Below are positions 1-12,620 of a stretch of DNA of 64,000 bases, in pieces. The notes under the pieces are model-generated. The model was not told where the DNA came from. It made no database searches and saw nothing but the letters and a program-made list of their open reading frames with translations. Every line of letters starts with the position of its first letter. Positions within the stretch are counted from its first letter, which is position 1. The DNA lies in contig KN834763.1 of assembly GCA_000827265.1 (NCBI GenBank), positions 186,001 to 250,000 on the forward strand, in the 5' to 3' direction. Made by a program: the position numbers and the translations under genes. The stretch comes from Collybiopsis luxurians FD-317 M1 (Eukaryota; Basidiomycota; Agaricomycetes; Agaricales; Omphalotaceae).

Positions 1-3000
1 CGCGATCAGCGACTTCTGAACCAGTGAAGTGGCGATGATCTTCAATCAGGCTACGGAGGGCAGCGATTTCGCGGGGGTCTGTAACCTTTCCAAGCTCGAC
101 CATTTCCATATTGACTTTGGACGCAAAGGTATGTGCAGTATCCAAGACATAAGCAATACCGCCGCTCATTCCAGCCGCGAAATTACGACCGGTAGTGCCT
201 AGAACAACAACACGACCGCCCGTCATATATTCGCAGCCGTGGTCACCAGTTCCTTCAACAACAGCATTGGCCCCAGAGTTTCTGACAGCGAAGCGCTCGG
301 CGGCTATACCCCGAATGAATGCCTCTCCGGATGTCGCCCCGTATAAACATACGTTACCGATAATTATATTTTCTTCCGCCTTGAAGACAGATGACTTGGG
401 AGGATACACTATGAGCCTACCGCCGGAGAGACCTTTGCCGACGTAGTCGTTCGCGTCGCCCTCCAGCTCGATAGTGATACCGGGAGCTAAGAAAGCGCCA
501 CAAGACTGACCCGCCGAACCTTTCATAGAAATGTGGATGGTATCCCGAGGAAGGCCTTCTTCCCCGTACTGCTTGGAGACGCGGTATGACAAAGAAGTTC
601 CAAGCGCACGGTCTGTATTGATCACATCGCAGTCAATATGAACGGGAAGCCCTTTCGTAAGCGCAGGCTCGGAATCATCAATGAACTTGTTATCGAGACG
701 AATATAGAGTTTGTGGTCTTGCTGGCGGACACGGTAGGTAGCAGCGCCAGGTCGCATCTGCCAAGCTGGCTTCAGGATGGCCGAAAGATCGAGATGAGCA
801 GTCTTGGGAGTTCGCATCTTTTCATTGACCTTGAGCACATCCGCTCGGCCAACCATCTCATTAATAGTGCGGAAACCCAATTTTGCCATGTAGCGACGAA
901 GATCCTCAGCAAGATAATAGAAAAAGTTGATAACCTGTTCAGGCTGTCCAGCGAACTTGGCACGCAACTGAGGATCTTGAGTAGCAATTCCAACAGGGCA
1001 GGTGTTTACTGGGAGGTTTGATTAATTAGATGTCGTCAAGAAATTAGAGAAGAGGGATACGGACAGTGACATTTCCTCATCATTATGCAACCCATCGCAA
1101 TGAGAGGAGTAGTGGCGAAGCCCCACTCCTCTGCTCCAAGCAAGCAGGCAATGGCGATGTCCCGACCAGTTCGAATTTGACCGTCCGTCTGAACAGTTAC
1201 GCGACCCCGAAGATCATTCAAAACTAGCGTCTGATGGGTTTCCGCAAGACCAAGCTCCCAAGGAAGACCTGCATATTTAATACCAGTCCATCGAGAAGCA
1301 CCAGTACCACCGTCATGACCAGAGATCAGTATGTGGTCTGCTTTGGCTTTGGCCACACCACTAGCAACGATTCCGACACCGACTTCCGATACAAGTTTGA
1401 CCGAAACCCGAGCACGAGGATTGGCACATTTGAGGTCGTATATGAGCTGCTTCAAATCCTCGATGGAATAGATGTCATGGTGAGGAGGAGGGGAGATCAG
1501 GCCAACTCCAGCGGTTGAATGACGCGTGCGAGCAATGGAGCCAGAAACCTTGTGGCCAGGAAGCTCACCACCTTCACCAGGCTTGGCACCCTGAGCCATC
1601 TTGATTTGCAGCTCATCGGCATCAGCAAGATAGTTGGACGTTACACCAAAACGACCAGAGGCAACCTGCTTGATAGCGGATCGCATCGTGTCTCCGTTAG
1701 TTAGAATATTAGATCTCTCAGCATCTTCACCTCCTTCACCAGTGTTTGACTTTCCGCCGAGACGGTTCATCGCGACAGCCAGGGTAGAATGAGCCTCCAT
1801 AGAAATGGATCCATAAGACATTGCACCAGTGACGAAACGACGGACAATTTCGTTCCAGGGCTCAACCTGCTCGATAGGAATAGGCGCAGCGTTCTCATAG
1901 CGGAAATCAAGGAGTCCTCGTAGATGAATCTGACCAGTCTGAGCGTCCGCGTTACGAGCGTAGGCATCGTAAGCAACTTGATTCTTCTCTCGGACGGCGT
2001 CTTGAAGATTAGCAATGCCCGCGGGGTCATTGATATGAGCTTCACCCCCATCACGCCAATGATATTCTCCTGATTCGGGCATGCCAGGAGGTAAAACGGT
2101 TTCGCGAGAGGGCCAGCCACGCTCATGAAGCTCGAAAGCGTCCATGGCCAATAGATCAAAAGTGGCACCCTGTACGCGACTGGCGGAGCCAATGAAGCAA
2201 CAGTTTACAACTTCACTATGTAAACCGAGGATTTCAAAAATCTGTGCTCCTTTATATGATTGGAGTGTTGAAATGCCCATCTTTGACATAACTTTCAGTA
2301 TACCATTGTCGACGGAATGGCGGTAATTATCCATGAGATCGTCGACGGTTTTATCGCCCTTAATCCTGCAAAAAGGTTTTCAATACAGCTCGAGCTGATT
2401 CAATTTCGGACACCCACAAATTTTCGCGTCCGACTTTGTGAACGGTCTCCATCAATAGCCAGGGGCACACAGCATCGGCTCCGTAACCGACGAGGACACA
2501 TAAATGATGTACTTCGCGTGCCTCGGCAGTCTCGATCATTAGAGCAACCTTTGCTCGCTTCTTCTGAGCGACGAGGAAATGGTGCACTCCACCACATGCA
2601 ACCAAGGCCGATAATGGAACACGGGAGCCACTAACGACCCGGTCAGAGAGAATGATAACCTTGACTCCATCATCAATAGCTTGGGTGGCTTCGCTGCAAA
2701 CGCGCTCAAGGGCAAATTTGTAGCCGGGAAGACCTTCCTCTTTGGGGAAAGTGATGTCGATGGTCCTCGATGGCCAAGTCATGTATGCAGATTTCAAGTT
2801 TTTCATTGCATTCATTTCTTCGATCGACAGGACGGGAGAAGGAAGAAGAATACGGTGGCACTGTTCGGGCTTCATTTCGAGTAAATTACCTTCCGGACCG
2901 ACATAGGCCTCGAGAGACATAACAATGCTCTCTCGGATAGGATCGATGGGAGGATTCGTAACCTGTGCGAAGAGTTGTCGGAAGTAATCGTAAATGAGAC

Positions 3001-4836
3001 GAGGAGCAGTGGCTATAGCAGCTAATGGAGCATCGTTACCCATGGATCCCAAGGCTTCCTTACCATCGGAAAGCATGGGCAAGATAAGCAAATTGAGCTG
3101 CTCCACGGTATACCCGAATGCGAGGAGCTTAGGGTCAGTACTCAACGGATATTCATCAAGAATAGGTTCCAAGACGGCACCGCTACGCCTAGCACGTTTC
3201 ATGATGTTAGGAACGTGAAGAACATGACTTTCGACCCAGGATGCAAAGTTCTGCTTGGCAGCAGTAGTTCTTTTTAACTCCTTATCATCGACGATACGCC
3301 CCTCGAGAGTGTCTACCAACAACATGCGACCAGGTTTGAGACGGCCTTTCTGAACAACTTTCTCAGGAGGAATGAACACCACTCCGACCTCAGAAGCGCA
3401 GACCATGATGTCTTCATTGGTGAGGATGAATCGGCAAGGCCTAAGGCCGTTTCGATCCAGATTGGCACCACAGTAACGGCCATCACTGAATGCGAACAGA
3501 GCGGGGCCATCCCAAGGCTCCTGAAGACAAGCGGCCCAATTGTAAAAGGCCCTTTTTTCAGGTTCCATATTTTCATTACATTGCCAGGCTTCGGGGATGA
3601 GCATCATTATGGCTTCAGGCAGAGTTACGACTCCATTGACTACGAGAAGCTCAAGGACATTGTCAAATGCAGCAGAATCGGAACCTCCGGTTTCGATGAT
3701 GGGGTATAGAAGATCGAGCTCATCGCCAAAGCTTTGCGAAGCGAGCACACCCTCACGAGCGTGCATCCAGTTTTTATTCCCGCGAACGGTGTTGATCTCG
3801 CCTGAAAATAATCATTAGCGAATCGTACCAGCCATTGATAAGACGATAACACACCATTGTGGGCAGCCCATCGCATCGGCTGAGCTCGATCCCAGCTAGG
3901 GAAAGTATTGGTCGAGAAACGCGAATGAACGAGGGCCAGATGTGAGCGATATAAAACATGATTCAGATCGTGATAGTAGTTGTACACTTGCGGAGGGGAT
4001 AGTTGGCCTTTGTATACAATGTTTTTGGTTGACAGGGAGCATATATAGAATCCCTTCGCGAGCGTACTTCATACGTCAAAAAAATTCAAATCAAATAATT
4101 GAGCGTTGGTCTCGAAACGTTGATAATAAGAGAAATCCACAAACATGGTATGAGTTGCGTGTTTGCGCAAGACATAAAGCTGACGTTCGAAGCTCGTAGC
4201 GTCAAAAGTGCCACCTTGACTGACGGTTCCGCTACCGTAATGGGCTCGCAAGACGATGAATGGTTGAAGAATGGCAGGCTCTTTACTACTTGCAGCCGGT
4301 CCAAGAATCGAGCCATCCGTCGGAACTTCTCTCCAACCAAGAACTCTGAGACCAAGATCACTAGCGATCTTGGAAAAGACTGCTTGTTGAGACTGAAGCC
4401 CTACAGGGTCGTTGGCTTTGAAGAAGATATTACCGACTGCATACTCTCCGGGCTCAGGAAGCATACATCCGAGATCTCGTTCCGCTTCTCTCTTGAAAAA
4501 GCCATGGGGAATAGCTGTCATCACACCTGCTCCGTCACCGTCTCTGCTGTCTGCGCCAGTGGCACCTCTGTGAGTCATGGCACAGAGCAATTGACGAGCA
4601 TCAGAAACGATTTTATGACTCGCTTCACCCTTTACATGGCAGATAAAGCCAACACCGCAAGAATCCTTTTCGTTTTCGTTCATGTACAAGCCCTGATTAG
4701 CAGGAAGCGAGCCTGCGAACGAGGCAGGATCGCGTTCGACTGCATTGAAGCTATTGACATTTTCCGCAGATGCAGATTCAGATACAAACGGTAAAGATTC
4801 TGGGGAGTGAATGAAATCGACCACAGCGCTGGCCAT
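1..4836 (-). CDS. GLT1: NAD(P)H-dependent glutamate synthase (GOGAT), 3' part outside window
   Basis: Converts 2-oxoglutarate plus glutamine to two glutamates in nitrogen assimilation. The start is the ATG at 4836. After a roughly 60-residue leader comes [11 protein letters not shown], where the Cys is the expected class II amidotransferase nucleophile freed by propeptide cleavage. The glutaminase domain follows ([12 protein letters not shown]), then the FMN-binding synthase domain ([21 protein letters not shown]), then the 3Fe-4S cysteines in [10 protein letters not shown] plus NTCPVG, which an intron at about 1020-1077 splits. The GXGXG-rich domain ([26 protein letters not shown]) runs to the window edge. 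The C-terminal NAD(P)H/FAD domain must lie beyond base 1. Introns are also visible near 4030-4080, 3775-3855 and 2330-2365. Cofactor preference for NADH is inferred from the fungal family, not seen. Confidence 0.97.
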
Positions 4837-6354
4837 GGGATGATCAAAAAAATCTTTTTAAAAGAATCGAGCGATATGAGCAAGAAATTTGGGAAAGATG
4901 ACTGCGAAAAGGGACCAGCTGGTGGTGGTTAAGAGTGCAAGGTCAGAATTCAACTCAAAGAAAAGAAAAAAGAGGACGTGACCTCGCACCGGCTGATCGA
5001 TATAATCCTGACTAACACCCGTCCCGAAAGAGCCGAGCCAATAGTAAGAATGGCATTTCTTACTGTTAGGCACGTGTACGCTCTTCCGCCACTCCGCAAG
5101 GCCGTATTTTTCCGAGTCTGTCATGTCAACTTCGGAGAATCTTTAAGACTCCGGAATTCAAAAGGAAAACGCATCAGCCACTCTCCCGCATTGCGCAGAG
5201 GCCTCTACCTACCGAGACCCGAGCGTTTCCATTGCACAGCGTCTACCCCGCATTCGAGATCCTCAGGCACTTGGATCTGATCAGAGATCCATATCATCAT
5301 AAACTGGTCCTTATACGCGCTCAGTGATGCTGTTACTACTGAACAGCTAAGTCTACATTTATATCTACAGTATAGAACATCAAATTGAGCTGGATGGTAA
5401 ACGCTCGTCTTTATTGTCTTCGTACTTCTATTCGAGGTTGAGCTCCAAAAACTAAGTACAACTTGAAGAAAATATTTTCATCGAGCACACCGGATTTCCA
5501 GCTACGGATGAAGGATGAAGTGCTTCTTACAAAAATACAGTCCATCAAGTATTCATCTCATTCTCAGCATGAGCCTGAAACCAATTTGCGTTTTTAGAAG
5601 ATTGACTTGAATCCTGTTCCACCAGCGAATGTGAACGTAACCCAAGTTCCACTCTGCTATTTGACAGCTGTCTCCAGCCGAGTTTCCAAATGGAAATGGT
5701 AAAGGCTGCCCAAAATCAACTTTTGAACACAATGCACTTCGTTAGCTAGAGCCGAATCGACTCCTAGGAAATAAGGATGAAGTCATGTTGATATCAAGGA
5801 TGGAAAAAGGGGGACAGGAAGGTTCTGTTAAGAAACAATCAAAATCGCCTGAAAACTGAGCGACCAATAACGTCAGGAAAAGATGGAGCCCTGAACCATA
5901 ACTATGGAAGGGGAAGTCCTAAGAAACCATCTGCTGCTAAGAGGTTCGCGGGTAGAGGTTAGGAAAAGGCATAGAGCTCTGCCTTTTTCAGGTGCGGAAG
6001 CGGATAGAAATCGAGGGTACTTCTTTCAAGGAATCTCCAAAGCTCATGTTCGCTGCACCGTGCCATCGGTTGCGAGAAGCAGAAAAAAAATCATTATCGA
6101 TAGCCTGTGAACTTAAATAGAAAAATTCCGAATCTCCGATGACCCCCTCAGTTGACGGCAGGTTGGTGGTACGAGTGACCTCAGTACATGAGGCGGATTC
6201 GGTATGTATAGGACAACCTCGCCAGTATCATTGGCCATTTGCATTAGTTAAGGGTCTACACTCATTGCAGTCAGCTTGTGTTATCGAAGCTGAATGTAGC
6301 TCACTTTCAAAGTAAATAGAAAAAAAAATCTCCCATTTAAATCAACAGGACCCG
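4837..6354. other. Intergenic: GLT1 upstream region and LST8 downstream region
   Basis: No recognisable gene. It lies between two minus-strand genes, so the part next to 4836 should hold the GLT1 promoter and 5' UTR and the part next to 6355 the LST8 3' UTR. Short open frames on both strands (for example at 4978-5280) have no family resemblance and no splice-supported extension. Confidence 0.6.
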
Positions 6355-7880
6355 TTAACCAGCCCCGTCGTGCAAAGCGCAACAGACCGCAGCTGAGAGC
6401 ATGCTTAAGAACGGTCCGGAGTGAAGAGAAGGATAACACACCTTTGTGATGGCCATTGTATTGGCGTACGGTCTCCCCGGACGCCATCTCCCACAACCGG
6501 GCAGTGTGGTCAGAAGACGCTAGAACAATGATTAGCATGTTTTTCTTCCCAAACCGTAAGACGTACCAGTCACAAGATATGCAGAATCTGCACTAAAGGC
6601 ACAATCCCAAACCCATCGTTGGTGTCCAATGAGCACTCGTTCTTGCTTGAATTCGTAATTGGGTGATATAGACCATATTGCAACTGTAGTATCCGCCGAG
6701 CACGTAGCCAGGCATCTGAAATACAAAAATATCAGAAAAAAAACCTATACTCGCTTCAAAGTACTCACTTTGCATCAGGGCTCAATAAACATCGTGTTAA
6801 ATATTTGTTATGGGCGTGGAAGGTAGTCACTGCCTGAAAACGCGGAAGGCCAGTGCTCTCATCGTTCACTTTCCACACGTAGCATTGGCCCTGAATTTAT
6901 TAAACTCTCCGTGAGTTAAACAGTCCAGGATCGAAAGCCATCAAGTAAATAGACCTTATTGTTACCAGCGACCAAGCAAGATCCATCCAGAGCAAGGCTC
7001 ACCGAGCGAATGGGAGTCTTCCCAGCGGGTGTCTACTTTGGCTGTGAGTAATTAGATACAAGATGATAGAGAATACACTGCGGACCAATTCATGTGAGCA
7101 AATGTTCTCCGAAAGGTCCCACTGCTTTATACTTCCAGCTTGGTCGCAGGAAATGAGTTCTCCCTGGTTTGGATGAACGCAAACGTCGTTTACTGCATCA
7201 CTTTCATAAATTATCAATAAGTTCCAGTGGTTTTGAAAAGATTTTACCGGGATTGCCATTATCGTAAGTTCGATGTAAATGACCACTCCTTTGTACCCGA
7301 GATCAAGAGTTAAATCCAAAAAAATTAGAGGGTCTCATTTACAAACCGAAGATCCCAAATCTTAATGGTGCCATCCTCACTTCCTGTTACTAGCCATTTC
7401 CCCTCGCTGTGGAACGAAACGGAAGTAACGTTCTTGGTGTGGCCCTCGAAAGTGATTAGCTGAAGCATAATTAGTCAAAAATACGGCCAAGGTGTTAATA
7501 GAACTGTTACAGGTTCAGATGAGGCACTTGCAATGTCATATATATTCACTTTCTTGTGGATGGCAGCAGCCAATAAACGCTTGCTGGAAAGTATGAACTT
7601 ATGAATCTGATGCAGCATTCCGGGGGGATGAAACGGTCGAGCTTACTCGGGCGAGATGGCAAGACGATTTACTTGCTGCAGTAAAGAAGTGAGCAAAATT
7701 TATGAACGAAGACTGTTGGAAACTCACCCCAGATTCCCCAGTGCGTGTGATGGTTCGTGAGCAGATACCACTCCATGCCTCCCAGAACCTAATTTCGTGA
7801 TCATAAGAGCCTGTAACTAGGATGACCGACATATCGTGGCGAGGGGCATTATTTCTTGAGGACGTTGTCGGAGCTGGCAT
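6355..7880 (-). CDS. LST8: WD40-repeat TOR complex subunit LST8
   Basis: LST8 (Wat1/Pop3, mLST8) is a seven-bladed beta-propeller bound to the TOR kinase domain in TORC1 and TORC2. The signature N-terminus [19 protein letters not shown] is present, preceded in frame by [17 protein letters not shown] take the upstream ATG at 7880; the ATG at 7832 is the alternative. Blades are spread over several short exons: [18 protein letters not shown], then VAIWS..., [16 protein letters not shown], and the last blade [18 protein letters not shown]. The last intron joins YNGHHK to [12 protein letters not shown] and stop at 6355, matching the usual LST8 C-terminus. At least six introns are visible. Length and blade order look complete. 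Confidence 0.93.
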
Positions 7881-8526
7881 AGAATTCTCAGGTGGACTTG
7901 GAAGTTGCAGAACTCGCGCTGACTGGATCACGTGCAGGCCAACGCGCCTGCTGATGAGAAGCACGGATTTGATGCCATGCCTTCCTTCGAAACAAAGTCT
8001 TTGAAGGATGTCCTCGGGGCTTCTCAGTTTACCGGCGATATTCATCTCTCAGGTTCACCTACTCTAATCCATAAATGCAACTCATTTCTCTAGGTTCTCA
8101 TTCATTGCACCAGCTATGAACGTAACTACCTTTGCAATGCACGCCTCGAAGCTCAAGACGATCATGAACGAAGGCCTATCCCCGATATGATGGAGATCTC
8201 TCGGAAAACCAGTGCCTTGCATGCTTGCCCGATTACTGATTTCATAGTAGGCCCGTGTATGGCCTCGGATTTTCGTTAACCACTATTTCTTCCGATCCTT
8301 TTTACATATCTCCAAGTTCTGCAAGAAGCGCGTCCCCTCTACGAGGTAGAATGTCATTAATACTGCTCATGAACCTGGTCACCTCCCAGATACGATCCAA
8401 CTGCCTATTTCCGGCTCCCAATCATATAGCCAGCTAATTCGATCACACTGAACATGGTATAAAGACAAGTCCTCTCGAGCAAGAAGTATCATCAAGAACA
8501 CAGTACAAATTGCAACTATTTTGGCT
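7881..8526. other. Intergenic between divergent LST8 and the 57-aa gene
   Basis: No gene recognised. This is probably the shared promoter region of LST8 (minus) and the small plus-strand gene at 8527. An in-frame upstream extension of LST8 to 8045 is open but does not resemble LST8 proteins. Confidence 0.5.
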
Positions 8527-8862
8527 ATGAACCACTTTCCGGTACGCATCTTCTTAGCATCTGTCCTTAGCATATCTTTAAACCCCGTACTTCAGCAGGG
8601 TACCCGAGTCTGTTTCTTCACTGCTCGAAACCAGCTCGTGAATGGAACCGTTGTTTCCATCTCCCGAGCGGCAGATGTGAGTGTCTGCATTTACGGACTT
8701 CGCTGCGATTCTAACTCTTCGACTCCAGGGTACTGTTCTACTCAACATCCATTCTGACCATGGCCATGCTATTACTTTGCCGTAAGTTTTATTTTTTTCA
8801 ATTAGTCCCCACAAGAGGCTTCAATTTAGATTTCCAGGGCGGCCGCGGTTACCAAAATCTAG
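8527..8862 (+). CDS. 57-residue SH3/Tudor-like small protein, four exons
   Basis: Too split to appear as one ORF. Exons are 8527-8541, about 8596-8676, 8729-8781 and 8838-8862, joined by introns of about 54, 52 and 56 nt with GT-AG ends. Splicing gives MNHFP, then QGTRVCFFTARNQLVNGT, VVSISRAADGTVLL, NIHSDHGHAITLP and AAAVTKI-stop. The all-beta pattern (GTRV, NGTVVSIS, DGTVLLNI, ITLPAAAVTKI) resembles small SH3/Tudor-type barrels. I recall similar short fungal proteins ending in TLPAA.VTK, but that is memory and not a search. No signal peptide or membrane segment. Frame continuity over three introns and a clean stop argue that it is real. Function unknown. Confidence 0.66.
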
Positions 8863-9435
8863 ACGATTGACTCAGTCAATAATTTCGCATAAATGGACTT
8901 TTGCATTAGACTCTGGCAATCTCGACTGTATCGATCGTATTCATATAATAATGTATTATTGCTTCTATGTACTTACTCTCTCCTGCATCGTACACCATAA
9001 TCATAGATTTTGCTCTGTTTGAAAACCTGAACAATTTGATTCAACAACGTTTAAACATACATTGCTTATCAGATACATCTTGAACCCTAAAAAAATCGAC
9101 AAACTTTCTTTCAACCCCGCCTCATGTTGTATCCAGCGTTCTTTTCTGCCTTCCCCAAGCAGATTCTGACGGAGCGTGGAACGAATAGGCAATCAATATC
9201 ACTGACAGAATGTTAAGGGGAAATCAAAAACGAAAATCTAAAGGGAAATATTGATTGGAGACTCGCAAGTCGCCGCTGAGTTTAAAACCGAAACTCGATT
9301 GTCAGAAGACCCCCAATGTGGTAAGAGCTTTATTGGTGTTCGCAGGAGTCCTACACAATCTAGAGTTGAGACCTTCAAGGCGAGCCAAGATTCCAGGATC
9401 CAGATTGCATTTTTTTACATTGAACTTCGGAAACA
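8863..9435. other. Intergenic, convergent 3' regions
   Basis: No gene recognised. It holds the 3' ends of the small plus-strand gene and of the ALKBH7-like minus-strand gene. The open frames here (9001-9192, 9251-9476) show no family features. Confidence 0.5.
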
Positions 9436-10311
9436 CTAAGCATTATCACCGAAGAACCGGCGGGAGCGCAGTGTGATTGTCGGGGAGGTCCTGTTTTGCA
9501 GCTGCGCTTCAAATACATTTTTCCGAACTGCACATAATGGACTTACCCGAATCATGACACTCATACGTTGCCCACTCGCAGTCTTCTTCAAGATTGAGTG
9601 CTTATATTTGAACCTTACTGCATCGCTATAAGAAAGGCCGTATAGATAGGACATTTGTGTTCGACAAAAGAAATGATAACTAACCTCTGTAGATATACGC
9701 TTCCAGGAGGGAGAATAATTTCCACTGCCCTCTCTTCAGGATCTTCGCAGCTTTCCAACCGAAGGGTTCGTTCCGAACCGAGGCTGACACCCAGAATCCA
9801 CTTACCGCTGGCGTCTACATTGTCTACATGAGGAAGGATTTCACCATCCGAGGCCAAATGCAGGAGGTGTGTTTGAATGTTTCGTGAGGGAAGTAAGGAA
9901 TACAATCGATTTAGCACCGGTGAAAGAGCAGGCAATTCTGTCAAGGGCCACGAATCAAGAAGCATTTCTCTGTAGTTATGGATGACGCCGTCATAGTGGC
10001 CCTTATATATAATTGATGGAGGCAATGAGTAGCCGTGGATGTTGGAACAAAGAGTGAGGGCATACCTCTGAAAATTCATAATACTCGTCAGGTAGAAATG
10101 TTGAGCGATTAAGTTTGGATGATTCTAACAAAACTCGACGCTTCCTCTGAAACCTTCGACTGCCAGTAGTATCTAATTTCATCAGAGCCGCTTCGAGAAG
10201 TACCCTCTGCTCCGTCACGGAGAAAAAGTCTGGAATAAAGTTAAATTCCGAAGGAAAGGTTCCGCGAAACTTAGTCAAAGAAGTGAGTAGCCTGTTAGAC
10301 AACATTCGCAT
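9436..10311 (-). CDS. ALKBH7-like mitochondrial 2-oxoglutarate/Fe(II) dioxygenase
   Basis: A non-heme iron dioxygenase of the AlkB superfamily, closest to ALKBH7, which acts in mitochondria in metazoans. The start at 10311 gives MRMLSNRLLTSLTKFRGTFP, a basic, Ser/Thr-rich stretch that fits a mitochondrial presequence. The body reads NFIPDFFSVTEQRVLLEA, then GHYDGVIHNYREM after a 53-nt intron. Iron ligands: the HxD pair is in EILPHVDNVDASGKW, and the distal His is in FKYKHSILKK. The 2OG-binding Arg is probably in SGQRMSVMIR. Two further introns near the 3' end (about 9640-9690 and 9500-9545) lead to the stop at 9436. It is divergent from the carrier gene by about 100 bp. Substrate cannot be told from sequence. 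Confidence 0.85.
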
Positions 10312-10412
10312 CGAAATGGCTGCCTGCCTGCGTCTGCGGCGTATATGTTGGGCGGAGACAGGAGCGTGAGAATTTTGTGGCCTTTGGCCTTTCTCGTGTT
10401 ACATGCATCTGT

Positions 10413-11774
10413 ATGTCCATTACCACCCTAGAAGCTAATGCCCAAGACGGAGGAGAAATAAGTTCGTCGGCCTTACTAGGATATCCAGTCTGATACCCAT
10501 AACTTGACCCAGGGGAATCTCAAGCCAGTCTGAAGGCAGCTCTAGCTCGAACGGCTACCAGAGGCATTGCACTCTATTTCTCACGACCAATCAGACTGTT
10601 CAGACCATCTAAAGGTAGGACTTGTCGAGATTCCTCAATGTGTGACGGGTCTGCTCAACTTCCTCAGTTTCGGGATGGCATTCTTTGCGTGGCTTGGCTT
10701 TATTGAAAGGTGATACTCTGTCACCTGCGTTCGTCAGAAATTTGGTGAAAAATCAAGGGGTCAGTCGATTCTAGATAATTTGGTTTTGGTACAGCTCAAT
10801 TCTACACAGTTTATGGTTATACCTCGGCACTTTGTGCCTCCCATGATTGTGAATGCTTTGGTCGGGACCGTTCTATGGACCACCTACGCGGAAACTTCAA
10901 CTCTCATTGAACCTTACATTGGTCACCATCCTACTATGATGGCTGCATGCGCTGGTGGAGTGGCCGGTGGTTTCCAGGCGATCGTCGCCGCTCCAGCAGA
11001 AAATGTGCGACTACTCCTCGAAGGTGGTTCTGGATATCATTCTTGGTCGCATGCTTGGAAAGATGTTTTCAGAGGTGCAAGGTCCTCAGAATCTACTTCA
11101 AGAAAACAAAACATCGAAGATGCTCGACGGATCAGACGTTGGATGAAAGATGTAGGAGATATGGCCGGAAGAGGATGGGATGGGTGGGGTTGGGGTTGCG
11201 CTAAGGATGTAACTGGTTCGCAAAAACTCCTCTTCTGTCATCAAGATGTTTTCATAAATTTGGAGCAGGTTTTGCCATTTTTTTCTCTCTTTTCGAGATT
11301 ACTCGCCGTGTAGCTCTTCAAACTCGGGAACAAACCGCGAACTTTATCCGAACGAGATTCTCCACCGATGAATCCTTTGTTCGTCATACATCCAAAACCA
11401 TTCATGGAATGACTCTGGTCTCCGGAGGTGTACGTGAGATTCTCCAGTTGTCGGAATATTCACTCACGCTCCTGGGACCCTAGGTCCTTGCTGGTCTTGC
11501 TTACGAGTTTACTGGTCGTCCATGGGATCATGCCAGGCGTATTTTCCATATACACAGGGTTAACCATCCTACTTACGCTCATTCTCTATGGCTAGTCATT
11601 CCTCGTAGAATCTATAAGGATGGGATTCTTTTATTCTTCAGAAACCCCAACTCTGCTCAAGTAGACGGTAATCCATCCAGATTGACGGTCGCTCTCAGGA
11701 CCTTGGGTAGAGTGGGTCCGTGGGGGATTGGATTCTTAGCTTGGGAAGCCTTTGGTCCCGGACTGCAAATCTAG
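10413..11774 (+). CDS. Mitochondrial carrier-like membrane protein
   Basis: Resembles fungal proteins annotated as mitochondrial carrier-like. Exons join ALARTATRGIALYFSRP, SGWHSLRGLALLKGD, FMVIPRHFVPPMIVNALVGT and VLWTTYAETSTLIEPYIG. Next come the glycine-rich helix AACAGGVAGGFQAIVAAPAE, a conserved-looking ARRIRRWMKDVGD, and AGFAIFFSLFEITRRVA (reached through an intron from about 11219). The last exons hold GLAYEFTGRPWDHARR and end GFLAWEAFGPGLQI at 11774. The canonical PxD/ExxK/R carrier signature is degenerate (AAPAENVR), so transport is not assured. The start is uncertain: ATG 10413 would need a 25-nt intron at about 10489-10513, which is unusually short, so the real first exon may differ. 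Confidence 0.66.
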
Positions 11775-12620
11775 CAGCAACTATCAGCTGCCTACCATTA
11801 TCTATGATAAGGTCTTTCTATTATATTAATATACTCTGCTGGTTGTGACATTATAGATATAGATTATTTGGGGAATGGAAAAGCGCATGTTCGACTTCTA
11901 TGCCCCGGCTACCGTCGCAGGACCTTCATCAGTTCATGATCTAACTTCCTTAAACAGTGAAGAGTCTGTAGTTATCCTCCTGAGGTTTTCGATAACGATA
12001 TGAGCAGGTAGGAAAGTGTCAAAAAAGTTCTGAACTTCCTGCCTATCTCAGACGGCCTGAGCCACGTCTTTGGGTAAGATCCAGACCATGACCACGGAGC
12101 GCTCAATTGACCATCAGGATCCAGTGGGTCGACTTTGCTATAGTTCTCGAGGCAATGCATATGACATTAATGCTAGTGGAAGATGAAGTGTTGGGCCGAC
12201 CCTATGGTTGAAGAGATTCGTGGGCATGGGTTGCAGTAAGACGTATTCTATTTATGTATTCGAAAGCGTATTGCGGAGGCTTTAAGAAGAAAAGACAAGT
12301 TCTTGGATCATGCAGGAAGGATATACAAAGGAAAGCAGTAGCCTCACTCGTCCTACGGCGTTTCTTGTCATGTTTCTCCGCGGATACCCTGCTTCGGAGG
12401 CCTCAAGTTTGGACTTCTTCAACCCCAAATGCTTGCAGTCCTGCCTGGCCTTCGATTGATGTCGATTGGCCGCCGGTCCTGCGCCGATTCGGGATCACTG
12501 CGCCGATTCGGGATTTGGCCGCGTAGACGCCTCAGTAAGCGCCAGAATATCGAAACGCGCAGAAAGTCCTAGAATGGCTTGACTTGTACTCGATATCTGA
12601 ACTAATCTCCTCGTAAAAAA
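11775..12620. other. Intergenic upstream of the CHORD gene
   Basis: No gene recognised. It separates the carrier-like gene from the CHORD gene on the same strand and should carry the CHORD promoter. The only structure I see is a short direct repeat at 12480-12514, listed separately. Confidence 0.5.
12480..12514. repeat. 16-bp direct repeat, two copies 3 bp apart
   Basis: TGCGCCGATTCGGGAT occurs at 12480-12495 and again, identical, at 12499-12514. The pair lies about 105 bp upstream of the CHORD gene start, where a paired transcription-factor site would be plausible. Each copy contains the near-palindrome CCGATTCGG. Confidence 0.75.

Noticed and set aside
4099..4794. 231-codon plus-strand ORF
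   Set aside because: Exact antisense of the glutamate synthase amidotransferase exons; a shadow frame.
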